Assembly: GCA_019694955.1 (NCBI GenBank)
Contig: JAIBAX010000012.1
Coordinates: 24,097-88,096 of the forward strand
DNA length: 64,000 bases
Reading direction: 5' to 3'
From: Chitinophagales bacterium
GTDB lineage: Bacteria; Bacteroidota; Bacteroidia; Chitinophagales; JADIYW01
Shown here: positions 8,725 to 17,756 of the stretch, piece after piece
How the letters are laid out: each line of letters opens with the position of its first letter
How positions within the stretch are numbered: the stretch's first letter is position 1
The notes under the pieces: model-generated
Told to the model about the DNA's origin: nothing
The model's database searches: none
The model's input: the letters and a program-made list of their open reading frames with translations, nothing else
Made by a program: the position numbers and the translations under genes

Positions 8725-9885
8725 TTACTTTGTTGCTGTTGTATCTGTTTTGGTAGAATCTGTTGGTGCAGCCGCTGCGCCACCACCTGCAGGGTCACCA
8801 TTGAACAGGTCTCCCTGCGGTGCTTTACCATTTGGCGGGTTGGTGCCATTCAGTGAAATGATATAACTGGCTAATTTTTGCACCATGTCAGGAGCAATTT
8901 GCTTTTCCCATGCCGGCATACCTTTTGCTGTCACGCCATATTTAACTGTTTTGAAGATATCCTGCACCGTACCGCCATGTAACCAGTATTTATCAGTCAG
9001 ATTGGGTCCAACGCCCCCTTCTCCTTTAGCGCCATGGCAGGAAGCGCACATGCTTTGAAATATTCCATTTGCAGCGCCATATTTTCCAGCATCTGTCAGT
9101 AAAGTCACATTACTTTCATCGATTCCTCCGCCATTTTTGGCTAAACGTGCTTCCATGGCTTTATCGGCTTGTTCTACTTCTGCCAAATATTCTGCCTCTT
9201 GCAGTTTTCCTCCGAAACCGTGGAAGTACAGCATATAAATCACGGCGGCCACTAAGGAGATGTAGAATCCATATTTCCACCAAGGCGGTAAATTATTATC
9301 CAACTCTCTAATACCATCATATTCATGGTCTGTCATAATTTCTCCTTCTCTTTCGATAGGAATAGCATCATTCAAAACTACGTTCATTTTTCCCCATGAA
9401 ATATTCGCAAAGGGATTATAGGAATGCTCTTTACCACTTTTTACATCTACTTGTTTGACAATATTGAAAACAAGGATAAGCAAGGCAACAAACTCACCAA
9501 ATACCAAACCAAATAATAGATAGTACCATTCGATGGGTTGGAAAAGTGGGGCTTTAGCTACAGTTTCAGCAGTTGTGGCATCTTGACCCATTAAGTTGGC
9601 AGCTCCTCCTAAAGAAACGAGTAGTAGTAAAGTTTTTAGTGTATTTCCTTTTGATGGCAATTCGCCAATTTTACGACTCACTTTCATGAGGTATAAAATC
9701 ACTAAGAAAAGAAATACTGCCAATATCCCTAAGACCATATTAGCGATATCCAAGGGTACACTTTGAGTGATGGGTTCTGTGGCAGTAGCCGTAGCATCCT
9801 GCGCTTGTAGTATATTGATCATGGTTAGCCCTATGATAACCAAAATCGGTTTTATGGATGATTGTAATTTAAACATAACTTTCAT
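8725..9885 (-). CDS. ccoP: cbb3-type cytochrome c oxidase subunit III (CcoP), single-heme form
   Basis: Electron-entry subunit of the cbb3 oxidase. Several methionines precede the likely N-terminus. I chose the ATG at 9885, with 9876 as alternative (it overlaps the ccoQ stop by 8 nt); both give a leader of the type FKLQSSIKPILVIIGL. Three membrane segments are seen at about 50-70, 120-140 and 205-225. A c-type heme site CASCHG lies at about 280-285, with the axial methionine probably in AKGMPAW. Only one CxxCH is present, whereas proteobacterial CcoP has two. The N-terminal extension of about 100 residues and the Ala/Thr/Asp-rich tail (about 360-386) are further departures. Start assignment is the main uncertainty. 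Confidence 0.87.
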   Translation of the reverse strand: MKVMFKLQSSIKPILVIIGLTMINILQAQDATATATEPITQSVPLDIANMVLGILAVFLFLVILYLMKVSRKIGELPSKGNTLKTLLLLVSLGGAANLMGQDATTAETVAKAPLFQPIEWYYLLFGLVFGEFVALLILVFNIVKQVDVKSGKEHSYNPFANISWGKMNVVLNDAIPIEREGEIMTDHEYDGIRELDNNLPPWWKYGFYISLVAAVIYMLYFHGFGGKLQEAEYLAEVEQADKAMEARLAKNGGGIDESNVTLLTDAGKYGAANGIFQSMCASCHGAKGEGGVGPNLTDKYWLHGGTVQDIFKTVKYGVTAKGMPAWEKQIAPDMVQKLASYIISLNGTNPPNGKAPQGDLFNGDPAGGGAAAAPTDSTKTDTTATK

Positions 9886-10060
9886 TTTTAATATCTTCAT
9901 CGTTATCCATTGGTAGTGCGGCAACTTCCGCCACGAGTTTTTTATCCATTTTGACAACAAAAAAGAGTAGTGCAACAAAAAAGATAAAGAAAACCAGCAG
10001 GGAGATGAGCGGGTAGATGCTCACTCCGGTAATATGCTCAAGATAATTTGCAAATTTCAT
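9869..10060 (-). CDS. ccoQ: Small cbb3 oxidase subunit CcoQ-like
   Basis: A 63-residue single-helix protein (helix about 16-38, LISLLVFFIFFVALLFFVV) followed by a charged cytoplasmic tail, in the ccoN-O-Q-P order typical of cbb3 operons. It follows ccoNO by 18 nt and its end overlaps the start of ccoP. The sequence itself is too short for firm homology; the call rests on size, topology and position. Confidence 0.75.
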   Translation of the reverse strand: MKFANYLEHITGVSIYPLISLLVFFIFFVALLFFVVKMDKKLVAEVAALPMDNDEDIKNESYV

Positions 10061-10078
10061 GATTGTCCTTTTTGATTA

Positions 10079-12199
10079 TTATTCTTTATTTTCAGCCTTA
10101 ATATCTGTACCCAATCTTTGCAGATAGGCTATTAATGCAATGATTTCTCTATCTTCTACGATTTCAATACCGTCTTTTTTGAGGTTACCCTGAATGACCT
10201 TTGCTTGCTTCATCAGGTCGTCGTTTGCAATATCCTCATACCCCTTTGGATATGGCACACCCACTTTCCTCAAGGCGTTTATTTTTGCCGGGGTAGATGA
10301 AATGTCTAATTGGTGATCGATTAACCATGGATATTTCGGCATTACAGAACCTGGCGACATGGTATTGGGGTCGTCCATGTGATTAAAATGCCATGAATCT
10401 GGGTACTTGCCGCCCACTCTTTGCAAATCCGGACCTGTACGTTTTGAGCCCCACAAGAAAGGATGGTCGTAAACATACTCGCCAGATTTTGAGTACTCCC
10501 CATAACGGGCAACTTCTGAACGGAAAGGTCTAACCAACTGCGAGTGACAAGTATTACATCCTTCACGAATGTAAATATCGCGACCCTGCAACTCTAGTGG
10601 CGTGTAAGGTTTCACGCTGGCAATTGTTGGTACATTTGATTTTATCATGAATGTAGGTATCAACTCCACCATACCACCTATCAGGATAACAACCAAACTT
10701 AAAATAAGCAATTGTATAGGTCTTCTTTCGATTACCCTGTGCCATGTATCACTGCTATGGGGTACATATACTTTCGCTAAGGCAGGTGCTTCGGCAAATT
10801 CTTCTTTTATAAAGGAACCTAATGCTGCAGTTTTAGCCAAATTATATGTCATAACAATAACACCTGATAAATAGAATACGCCTCCTAAAGCCCTAAGTGC
10901 GTACATATTTTTTATTTGCAACACCGTTTCCAAGAAGTTGGGGTATTTCAACATGCCTTCTTCTGTAAATTGATTCCACATTAAGCTTTGTGTAAATCCG
11001 GAGAAATACATTGGTATGGCATAAAACAAGATTCCTAATGTTCCAATCCAAAAATGGAAGTTTGCCAACTTGTTACTATATAGCGGTCTATTGTACAACC
11101 TTGGGAATAACCAATACAACATGCCAAATGTTAGGAAGCCGTTCCAACCCAAAGCACCCACGTGCACGTGTCCTACAATCCAGTCGGTAAAGTGGGCAAT
11201 GGCATTTACATTTTTTAGAGATAACATGGGTCCTTCAAATGTTGCCATACCATATGCGGTGACAGCCACCACCATGAATTTAAGCACCACGCTTTCTCTA
11301 ACCTTATCCCAAGCACCTCTCAAGGTTAATAGACCATTGATCATACCTCCCCAAGATGGAGCGATTAAGGTAAATGAAAATACAACGCCTAAAGATTGTG
11401 CCCAGTCTGGTAAAGTGGAATATAACAAGTGGTGTGGCCCTGCCCATATATAGATAAATATTAATGCCCAAAAATGCACAATAGAAAGTCTATAGGAATA
11501 AACCGGTCTGTTGGCCGCTTTTGGAACAAAATAATACATTAAGCCTAAATACGGCGTAGTAAGGAAAAATGCTACAGCATTATGTCCATACCACCATTGC
11601 ACCAAGGCATCCTGAACACCAGCGTAAACAGAATAGCTCTTGAAAAGGCTGACAGGTATCTCCATTGAATTGACGATATGAAGTACGGCCACCGTAACGA
11701 AAGTTGCGATATAAAACCAAATGGCAACGTACAAGTGTCGTTCTCTTCTTTTTAGTATGGTGCCGAACATATTCACGCCAAACACCACCCATATAAGTGT
11801 TATCATAATATCTATCGGCCATTCTAACTCCGCATATTCTTTGGAAGTAGTGAAACCCATGAAAAGGGTTAATGCGGCACATAAAATGATAAACTGCCAG
11901 CCCCAGAAATGCAACCAACTCAATGCGTCATTGAACATCCTTGCTTTCAGCAGTCTTTGTAATGAGTAATAGACTCCCGTAAAAATTCCATTTCCTACAA
12001 AGGCAAAGATGACTGCATTCGTGTGGATGGGTCTTACGCGACCAAAAGTTGTGGGCGCAAAATCAAAATTCAATTGGGGAAATACGAGTTGCAGTGCAAC
12101 CAGTAACCCGACGGTCATTCCCACAATCCCCCAAAAAATTGTGGCGACAGCAAAATATTTTACTATTTTATTGTCGTACGAAAATTTTTCTAACTCCAT
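10079..12199 (-). CDS. ccoNO: cbb3-type cytochrome c oxidase, fused subunits I and II (CcoN-CcoO)
   Basis: Catalytic core of the high-affinity terminal oxidase, 706 residues. Residues about 1-480 are CcoN: twelve membrane helices, with candidate heme and CuB histidines at H59, H206 (WWYGHNAVAF), H256-H257 (GPHHLLY) and H344/H346 (VGHVHVGALG). After a linker, one helix at about 493-515 starts the CcoO part, with the heme c site CNTCHS at 548-553 and a GPDLQRVGGKYPDSWHFNHMDDP stretch that is typical of CcoO. Fusion of the two subunits into one chain is common in Bacteroidota and unlike the separate genes of Proteobacteria. It lies 24 nt after ccoS and 18 nt before ccoQ. Confidence 0.95.
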   Translation of the reverse strand: MELEKFSYDNKIVKYFAVATIFWGIVGMTVGLLVALQLVFPQLNFDFAPTTFGRVRPIHTNAVIFAFVGNGIFTGVYYSLQRLLKARMFNDALSWLHFWGWQFIILCAALTLFMGFTTSKEYAELEWPIDIMITLIWVVFGVNMFGTILKRRERHLYVAIWFYIATFVTVAVLHIVNSMEIPVSLFKSYSVYAGVQDALVQWWYGHNAVAFFLTTPYLGLMYYFVPKAANRPVYSYRLSIVHFWALIFIYIWAGPHHLLYSTLPDWAQSLGVVFSFTLIAPSWGGMINGLLTLRGAWDKVRESVVLKFMVVAVTAYGMATFEGPMLSLKNVNAIAHFTDWIVGHVHVGALGWNGFLTFGMLYWLFPRLYNRPLYSNKLANFHFWIGTLGILFYAIPMYFSGFTQSLMWNQFTEEGMLKYPNFLETVLQIKNMYALRALGGVFYLSGVIVMTYNLAKTAALGSFIKEEFAEAPALAKVYVPHSSDTWHRVIERRPIQLLILSLVVILIGGMVELIPTFMIKSNVPTIASVKPYTPLELQGRDIYIREGCNTCHSQLVRPFRSEVARYGEYSKSGEYVYDHPFLWGSKRTGPDLQRVGGKYPDSWHFNHMDDPNTMSPGSVMPKYPWLIDHQLDISSTPAKINALRKVGVPYPKGYEDIANDDLMKQAKVIQGNLKKDGIEIVEDREIIALIAYLQRLGTDIKAENKE

Positions 12200-12223
12200 A
12201 TTATTGATTTATAAATATTTGAA

Positions 12224-12391
12224 TTATAATTGTTTAACATCCTTATCTTCATTTTTCTCTTCAAACAAAATGCGAATAGATGGAGAGAAACTGTCTTCGT
12301 ATTGACCTTTCTTCACCGCCCATAAGAACGCTGCCAAAAAAGATCCGGCAACGACCATACTCACCAATATTAATACAATTAAAGCATCCAT
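12224..12391 (-). CDS. ccoS: cbb3-type oxidase assembly protein CcoS
   Basis: A 55-residue protein below usual ORF length cut-offs. It reads MDALIVLILVSMVVAG, continues through one membrane helix, then WAVKKGQYEDSFSPSIRIL and a charged tail. The helix followed by G-Q-Y/F-(E/D)D is the CcoS signature; in model bacteria CcoS is needed for heme b/CuB insertion into CcoN. It sits between ccoI (62-nt gap) and ccoNO (24-nt gap), its usual neighbourhood. Confidence 0.9.
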   Translation of the reverse strand: MDALIVLILVSMVVAGSFLAAFLWAVKKGQYEDSFSPSIRILFEEKNEDKDVKQL

Positions 12392-12453
12392 TCTACACCT
12401 ATTTTATTCCTGTCAAAAGTAAAATCATATATAATACCTTCTCATGATGTTTA

Positions 12454-14895
12454 TCAAAGGGAAATATGATTTTTATCATCTTTTTTATCTAAATCCTTTA
12501 AATATTTTCTTCCGGTATAATAGCTTGCAATGGAGGTAAACAGCACAATACTTATTGTACTGGCAGGCATTAAAATGGCGGCTATCATAGGATTCAATAT
12601 CCCCTGAACAGCATAGTACAATCCTATAACATTATAAATCAATGATATAAGGAAGCTAATATGGACAATACGCTTGCTTCTTCCGGCTACTTCTATAAAA
12701 TCCATTAAGTGATTCAATCGAGTGCCTTTGAGGATGGCATTACATGCCGGAAGGAAATTATTGGTATTATCTGTCAGTACAATGCCCACATCGCTTTGCT
12801 TAATGGCGCCTGCATCATTTAATCCATCTCCTATCATGATGACTTTCTTTCCCTTTTGTTGCAATGTTTGTATAAAGGTGCGTTTCTGCATGGGCGTTTG
12901 TGAAAAATACATGCTTTCTCCAAAGGTCTTTTTTAGCAATTTATCCTCTGTGGGTTTATCGCCACTCAATAAATACAGTTGATAATTCCTTTTCTTCAAT
13001 TGTTCTGCTAACTCAATAAATCCCGGTCTCCAAGCTGCAAACATTTTGAAATAACCCAATGGAACACCTTCTAACGAAAAATACACACTTGAGGATGGGC
13101 ATTTTTCCAATATCCCGTCTATATCGACATATGATTGCTTACCTAATTTAACATGAATACCGCCAACAATGGCTTCTACCCCTTCGTGTGGGATTTCCTT
13201 GAAATGTTCTACTGGTAATCCTGCCTGTTCATTTAAAAAATGAAGGAGTTGCTTACTATAAATATGGTTGGATTGAAATGCCAATGTGGCAAGTATCTTT
13301 TTTTCGTAGTGCGCCAGTTCTCTGCCATGGTATTCTACAGATGAGTGGGCTTGTGCTGAAATAGTGCCTGTTTTATCAAATACAATTACATCTGTACCGG
13401 AAAGCAGTTCCAAGGTGTTGGCATCTTTGGCAAAAAAACCATTCTTTCTGAGGATGCCCAATATTGCCCCGTAAGTAAATGATGCGGACAGTAATAATGC
13501 GCAAGGACATGCTACAATGAGAATAGAGGTAAGTGCATTCCATAATCGACTTGTATCTACAAATAACCAAAATCCAAGTACGCCTACGCTTATGACCAAC
13601 AATCCTAAAGTAAAATATTTATTGATAAAATTGATGTAATGCTGTTTAAAAACATCCTCTTTATAGATATAATGGGCGTTATTCCACAGTCTGGCAAAAT
13701 AATTTTTATCACAGACCCTATCTACATAAAGTTCGATGGAACTGCCGAGAAGCCGTGAACCACCATAGATTTGTTCTCCTTTCATACAAAGGATGGTTTC
13801 TGATTCGCCATTGAGGAAACTACAATCTAACTCTGCGGTCTCTGATAACAAAATGCCATCAGCAGGAACCACTTCGCCATTTCTGATAAGGATGATATCG
13901 TTTTTTTTCACGTCCTCTAATGCGGTCGGATGTATGGCATCCTCCTTTTTAACGTTTACAACGAATGGAAAATAAGAAGATAAATCATTTTGATAGTTTA
14001 AGCGATTGGTGGCTTTAAACTGGAAATATCTGCCGATGAGCATAAAAAAGATAATGCCGGACATGGAGTCAAAGTATCCGCTTTCGTGCCGCACGAAAAC
14101 CTCATATACGCTCCGGAGGAATGTAATCGCGATGGCTAAGGCAATTGGCAAATCAATCACCAACACACGTTGTTTCAAGGCACTCAAAGCAGATTTAAAG
14201 AATATTGCTGCCGCCCATAGTGCCGGAAACGACAATAAAAAGGCTGCGATGTTAAACGTCCATTTGAGCTTGACAAAATTTTCCAGATACCCCAACGATA
14301 AATAATCTGGTAAGCTTAGCATCATGATGTTGCCAACACAAAATCCGGCAACGCCAATTTTCAGAATCATGGAGCGCTCCATTTTAGAAGACTCGTCTGT
14401 TTCTGATTCTTTTGCAAGGCTTAGATTGGGTTCATACCCCAACCGACTGAGGGTAATAACTATTTCCCTGATATTGGTAACGTCTTTATCAAAAACAATC
14501 TTTATGCGTTTATCTTGAAAGAACACCTCACTTCTAATGATTCCGGGTAGTATTTTATACAAATTCTCCAATAAAAAAACACATGAACTACAATGTAATC
14601 CTGGAATTTGAAAGCTTGTAAACACCTGATTACCATTAGAAAACTGGGTGAATTTGTCTGCAAATTCCTTTTGATCTAGGTAAGCATACTTATCTTGAAA
14701 GGCAGCCGTTTCAATGGTATTACCGGGCAGTTTGTTTAAATCATAGTACTGACAAAGGTTATTTTTATCTAATATCTCAAAGACGGTCTTACAACCATTG
14801 CAACAGAAGTTTTTGTCTTCGATTTTAATGCCGGAGTCAAAGCAAATATCTCCGCAATGGTAGCATTTAACATCGTTAGAGATAGATTTCATCAA
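12454..14895 (-). CDS. ccoI: Copper-transporting P-type ATPase CcoI/FixI (cbb3 oxidase maturation)
   Basis: P1B-type ATPase of 813 residues that exports copper for the CuB site of the oxidase. The N-terminus is cysteine-rich (C11, C14, C18, C31, C32, C35), a zinc-ribbon-like metal-binding segment typical of FixI proteins. A heavy-metal-associated domain follows with CxxC at C102/C105. Then come membrane helices, the CPC transport motif at 463-465, the phosphorylation site DKTGT at 507-511 and the hinge motif GDGLNDAGAI near 720. The 4-nt overlap with the upstream hemerythrin gene (ATGA) shows that the two are translated together. CcoI lies upstream of ccoS and ccoNO, so assembly factors precede the structural genes. 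Confidence 0.93.
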   Translation of the reverse strand: MMKSISNDVKCYHCGDICFDSGIKIEDKNFCCNGCKTVFEILDKNNLCQYYDLNKLPGNTIETAAFQDKYAYLDQKEFADKFTQFSNGNQVFTSFQIPGLHCSSCVFLLENLYKILPGIIRSEVFFQDKRIKIVFDKDVTNIREIVITLSRLGYEPNLSLAKESETDESSKMERSMILKIGVAGFCVGNIMMLSLPDYLSLGYLENFVKLKWTFNIAAFLLSFPALWAAAIFFKSALSALKQRVLVIDLPIALAIAITFLRSVYEVFVRHESGYFDSMSGIIFFMLIGRYFQFKATNRLNYQNDLSSYFPFVVNVKKEDAIHPTALEDVKKNDIILIRNGEVVPADGILLSETAELDCSFLNGESETILCMKGEQIYGGSRLLGSSIELYVDRVCDKNYFARLWNNAHYIYKEDVFKQHYINFINKYFTLGLLVISVGVLGFWLFVDTSRLWNALTSILIVACPCALLLSASFTYGAILGILRKNGFFAKDANTLELLSGTDVIVFDKTGTISAQAHSSVEYHGRELAHYEKKILATLAFQSNHIYSKQLLHFLNEQAGLPVEHFKEIPHEGVEAIVGGIHVKLGKQSYVDIDGILEKCPSSSVYFSLEGVPLGYFKMFAAWRPGFIELAEQLKKRNYQLYLLSGDKPTEDKLLKKTFGESMYFSQTPMQKRTFIQTLQQKGKKVIMIGDGLNDAGAIKQSDVGIVLTDNTNNFLPACNAILKGTRLNHLMDFIEVAGRSKRIVHISFLISLIYNVIGLYYAVQGILNPMIAAILMPASTISIVLFTSIASYYTGRKYLKDLDKKDDKNHISL

Positions 14896-15491
14896 CTCGC
14901 TTTTTGGTTATCAATGGTGGTCAATCTTTTTTCTAAATCTTTGCACCTCGGAAAAAGCACTTTGTCTTCTATATAAATCTGTTGATAATAGTCCATTTCT
15001 AATTGTTGTAGGTTATTGAGGTATAGCTTGGTTAAATCCCCGGCATCCTCCGGAACGATATAATTCCTACATATTTGTCGAATTTTCTCAAAGCCTCCAA
15101 CAATGGCATCATGTTCTTTGCTGGCATTTTCTAAAGCCCTGTCGAGCATTAAGGAAGGTATTTTCTCTTCATTTATGTTCTTTTTGCTATAATGAAATAT
15201 CGCTTTGATGTAAGGAAAAATTACTTCATCTTCTTTTCTACGGTGCTCGGTAAGGACATCACTCAATTTACCAAATTCGAGTAGTGCCACTTTCAGATAT
15301 ATGGGCAGTTCATGGTGGAAAGTACACTGCCGCTCAGGTTTAGATAACAGCACTTGAACTTGACTAAAAATATTATTATCATACTTAAATGAGAGCAAAT
15401 CCACCAACTCGTCAATGGGATAATTGTTGATATAAGGACGAACGTAATCCATACTATTTTGAATGCTATACAAAGGTTCTAATAATAGCAT
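14892..15491 (-). CDS. Hemerythrin-like (di-iron) domain protein heading the cbb3 operon
   Basis: All-helical protein of 199 residues with the spaced His/Glu pattern of hemerythrins: a His pair in CTFHHELPIYL, H-R-R-K-E-D-E-V-I-F-P around 80-92, KEHDAIVGG around 125-133 and a Y-x-x-I-Y-I-E-D-K-V-L-F-P segment near the C-terminus. This resembles the di-iron RIC/YtfE/ScdA repair proteins but without their N-terminal ScdA domain. Such proteins sense or handle O2, NO or iron and repair Fe-S clusters. It is the first gene of the ten-gene operon, overlaps ccoI by 4 nt, and has an FNR-type palindrome 30-47 nt before its start. A role in protecting oxidase assembly from NO or O2 is inference. Confidence 0.82.
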   Translation of the reverse strand: MLLLEPLYSIQNSMDYVRPYINNYPIDELVDLLSFKYDNNIFSQVQVLLSKPERQCTFHHELPIYLKVALLEFGKLSDVLTEHRRKEDEVIFPYIKAIFHYSKKNINEEKIPSLMLDRALENASKEHDAIVGGFEKIRQICRNYIVPEDAGDLTKLYLNNLQQLEMDYYQQIYIEDKVLFPRCKDLEKRLTTIDNQKAS

Positions 15492-15520
15492 TCAAGTAAA
15501 ATGACCTATATCAAAGTGAA

Positions 15521-15538
15521 ACATGATAATTATCATGT
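15521..15538. promoter_or_regulatory. Perfect 18-bp palindrome with FNR-type core, cbb3 operon operator
   Basis: ACATGATAA at 15521-15529 is followed directly by its reverse complement TTATCATGT. The centre reads TGAT-AATT-ATCA, matching the FNR half-site spacing TTGAT-N4-ATCAA with only the outermost base changed. It lies 30 bp upstream of the hemerythrin/cco operon start and about 120 bp beyond the end of the FNR-like regulator gene, the obvious candidate to bind it. The surrounding bases (15501-15590) also contain two TATCAAAG words. Confidence 0.7.
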
Positions 15539-15660
15539 TTTTGAAAGTCAAGGGACATAGCTACACTATCAAAGTATGATATATCTAAAAAAATAAATAT
15601 CTATTTTTTTAGTACATGTATGAAATTGGTTTGGTTGGTATCTTGTATTAAGTATTGTGC

Positions 15661-16371
15661 TTAATCATGAATATTGGCAATCTTTGTCAACTTCCCGATT
15701 TGGATGATTTTAATTTTCTTACCATTCAACTCAATTATACCGTCGTTCTTAAATTCTGAAATCAGCCGGATGGTGGTTTCGGTGGCTGTTCCAATAATAT
15801 TGGCGAGTTCTTCTCTGCTGAGGACAACGTTGAGGGTTGCATCGTCTCCTTCAAAACCATAGGTTTCCTTTAAGACCAGCAATGCTTCTGCCAAACGCTC
15901 TCGCACCGGCTTCTGTGCCAAATCTGTAATTTTTTGCTGCGCTACTTTTAAATCTTCAGAAAGCAATTTCATCAGACCGATGGAAACATTGGCATTTTTA
16001 TTGACGAGATTTAAAAATTCATCTTTAGGAATAAAACAGAGAGATGAATCCTCGATGGCTTCGGCATAGCAAGAATATTTATCGCCACTTAAAAGTGCCC
16101 TATACCCTAAAATATCTCCCGCTTTTGCCAAGCGGATAATCTGCTCTTTCCCTTCATCTCCTGTTCTGGCTATTTTTATCTTTCCGGAGCTAATGCAATA
16201 CAAACCAAAAGGATAGGTATTTTCATGAAAAATTTGTTGCCCCTTTTTATATGAGGTACAGTTTTTCTTATAGTCCATTTCTTTCATCTCTTCTGATGAG
16301 AGATTACAGAAAACAGAATGATGCCGATTTGTGCAACTTTGACAACTTGGATATTCTTTCAGATGTATCAT
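15661..16371 (-). CDS. Crp/Fnr family regulator with FNR-like cysteine set
   Basis: Transcription factor of 236 residues: cyclic-nucleotide-binding-like domain (about 40-140), dimer helix (about 130-155) and winged helix-turn-helix (about 180-225). Cysteines C10, C13 and C22 near the N-terminus and C112 in AIEDSSLCFIP line up with the Fe-S ligands C20, C23, C29 and C122 of E. coli FNR; the spacing after the second cysteine is longer. In the recognition helix (GTATETTIRLISEF) E198 and R202 correspond to the FNR base contacts, while the serine is replaced by isoleucine. So an oxygen-sensing FNR orthologue or analogue is likely. It is transcribed in the same direction as, and just upstream of, the cbb3 operon, with the palindrome in the 169-bp gap. 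Confidence 0.87.
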   Translation of the reverse strand: MIHLKEYPSCQSCTNRHHSVFCNLSSEEMKEMDYKKNCTSYKKGQQIFHENTYPFGLYCISSGKIKIARTGDEGKEQIIRLAKAGDILGYRALLSGDKYSCYAEAIEDSSLCFIPKDEFLNLVNKNANVSIGLMKLLSEDLKVAQQKITDLAQKPVRERLAEALLVLKETYGFEGDDATLNVVLSREELANIIGTATETTIRLISEFKNDGIIELNGKKIKIIQIGKLTKIANIHD

Positions 16372-16443
16372 GATATATTCATATATGATATGTTCACCGC
16401 TAATTTATGGTAAAAATCAGAAGAAAGGAAATTTGTTAATAAA

Positions 16444-17697
16444 TTATTTCGAACGTATCGCCTCCACTGGGTCTAAATTGGCGGCCTTCAATGCAGGAAT
16501 AATACCTGCCAACACACCTAAAAGAATGGCTAAGGCAACACCATAGAATGCATTTAGCGGTGTAAGCACAAACTTAATACCTGAAATATTGGTAGCAAGT
16601 TTTGCCCCATAATGTACTAGCGCGAGTCCTGCAATACATCCAATCAGACATAAGATTATTGATTCTATTAAAAACTCCGTGAGAATATAGCTTTTCTTCG
16701 CTCCCATTGCTTTTTTTATGCCAATGATATTGGTTCTTTCTGATACGGAAACGTACATGATATTTGCAATACCAAAACCGCCTACCAAACATGCCAAAAA
16801 ACCTATGAATCCACCTACGATATTCAATGCGGAGAAAATCCCTTCAAACCCTTGCGAAATCACGCTTAATTTATTCACTGCGAAATCGTCCTGCTCCTTG
16901 GGGCGCAATGTTCTTACAGCACGCATGACGCTGATGATTTCTCCCTTCATATCGTCTATGGTAACATCCGGCTTTCCTTTTATTATGATCTGAGGATTGG
17001 AACGCTCAGGATCTAAGTCAAGAATCTTGTTCATATATTGATAGGGAACAATAATATTTTTATCGAAACTAAAACCCATCAAATCGCCTCCCTCTTTTTT
17101 TAAGGTACCAACAACTTCTACTTTCCTATCAAATACCTGTATGGTTTGACCAATAGGATTAACACCTTCTTCAAACAGCAGTTCAGTTATCTCTCCACCC
17201 AAGATACAGACCGAGTTGCCGTTTTCGCTTTCACCCGGTGCAAAATAACGCCCTTTTTCTATTTTAAAACTAAATGCCTCCCCATAGGGATGGGTAGCAC
17301 CAACTGCATAAATATTGTTGACATTCTTGTTGGCAAATTTAATCTCTGCATCGGCTGACCCTACCGCAAACGCTACTGAGGATGCCTTGTCGAGGCGCTT
17401 TTCCAATAACTTTGCGTCTTTATAGGATGCATTGGGTCTGTTGACATATTTCCACCAAGGATACTCACCGAAATCAAATGACCATGGCCATTTCTCCACA
17501 AACAAAAGGTTGTTGCCTAAACTATTAATAGATCCACTGATATCATTTTTCAAGGCTGTAACGGCTGTAAGAATGGCGATAATACTGAATATACCAACGG
17601 TAATGCCAAATAATGAAAGAAAACTTCGCAACTTATTCGCATAGAGCTGTTGCAACGACAGTATGAGATTTTGTATTATTACCTTTAGGTAAACCAT
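16444..17697 (-). CDS. MacB-like ABC transporter permease
   Basis: Membrane protein of about 417 residues with MacB/FtsX topology: an N-terminal helix (about 20-45), a MacB_PCD periplasmic domain (about 45-270) and three C-terminal helices. GIKKAMGAKKSYILTEFLIESI and LAGIIPALKAANLDPVEAIR are the conserved family segments. The first in-frame ATG is at 17697; a TTG 15 nt upstream is less likely. No ATPase or adaptor gene is adjacent, so the ATPase must be encoded elsewhere. A -7-like TATTTTTG ends 4 nt before the ATG and a 14-bp palindrome lies about 60 bp upstream. Confidence 0.87.
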   Translation of the reverse strand: MVYLKVIIQNLILSLQQLYANKLRSFLSLFGITVGIFSIIAILTAVTALKNDISGSINSLGNNLLFVEKWPWSFDFGEYPWWKYVNRPNASYKDAKLLEKRLDKASSVAFAVGSADAEIKFANKNVNNIYAVGATHPYGEAFSFKIEKGRYFAPGESENGNSVCILGGEITELLFEEGVNPIGQTIQVFDRKVEVVGTLKKEGGDLMGFSFDKNIIVPYQYMNKILDLDPERSNPQIIIKGKPDVTIDDMKGEIISVMRAVRTLRPKEQDDFAVNKLSVISQGFEGIFSALNIVGGFIGFLACLVGGFGIANIMYVSVSERTNIIGIKKAMGAKKSYILTEFLIESIILCLIGCIAGLALVHYGAKLATNISGIKFVLTPLNAFYGVALAILLGVLAGIIPALKAANLDPVEAIRSK

Positions 17698-17701
17698 CAG
17701 C

Positions 17702-17709
17702 CAAAAATA
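17702..17709 (-). promoter_or_regulatory. Candidate -7 element TATTTTTG before the MacB-like permease
   Basis: On the minus strand TATTTTTG matches TAnnTTTG and ends 4 nt before the ATG at 17697, which would give a leaderless message. No convincing -33 TTTG was found at the right distance, so this is weak. Confidence 0.3.
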
Positions 17710-17756
17710 CAAAGGTTTTATTATTATTCTTGTTAATATTCGTTATTGCTACTTAG

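Noticed and set aside
16368..16402. ATCATGAT and ATATAT symmetries at the start of the FNR-like gene as an autoregulatory operator
   Set aside because: The longer segment is not a true inverted repeat once aligned; only short A/T-rich symmetry remains.
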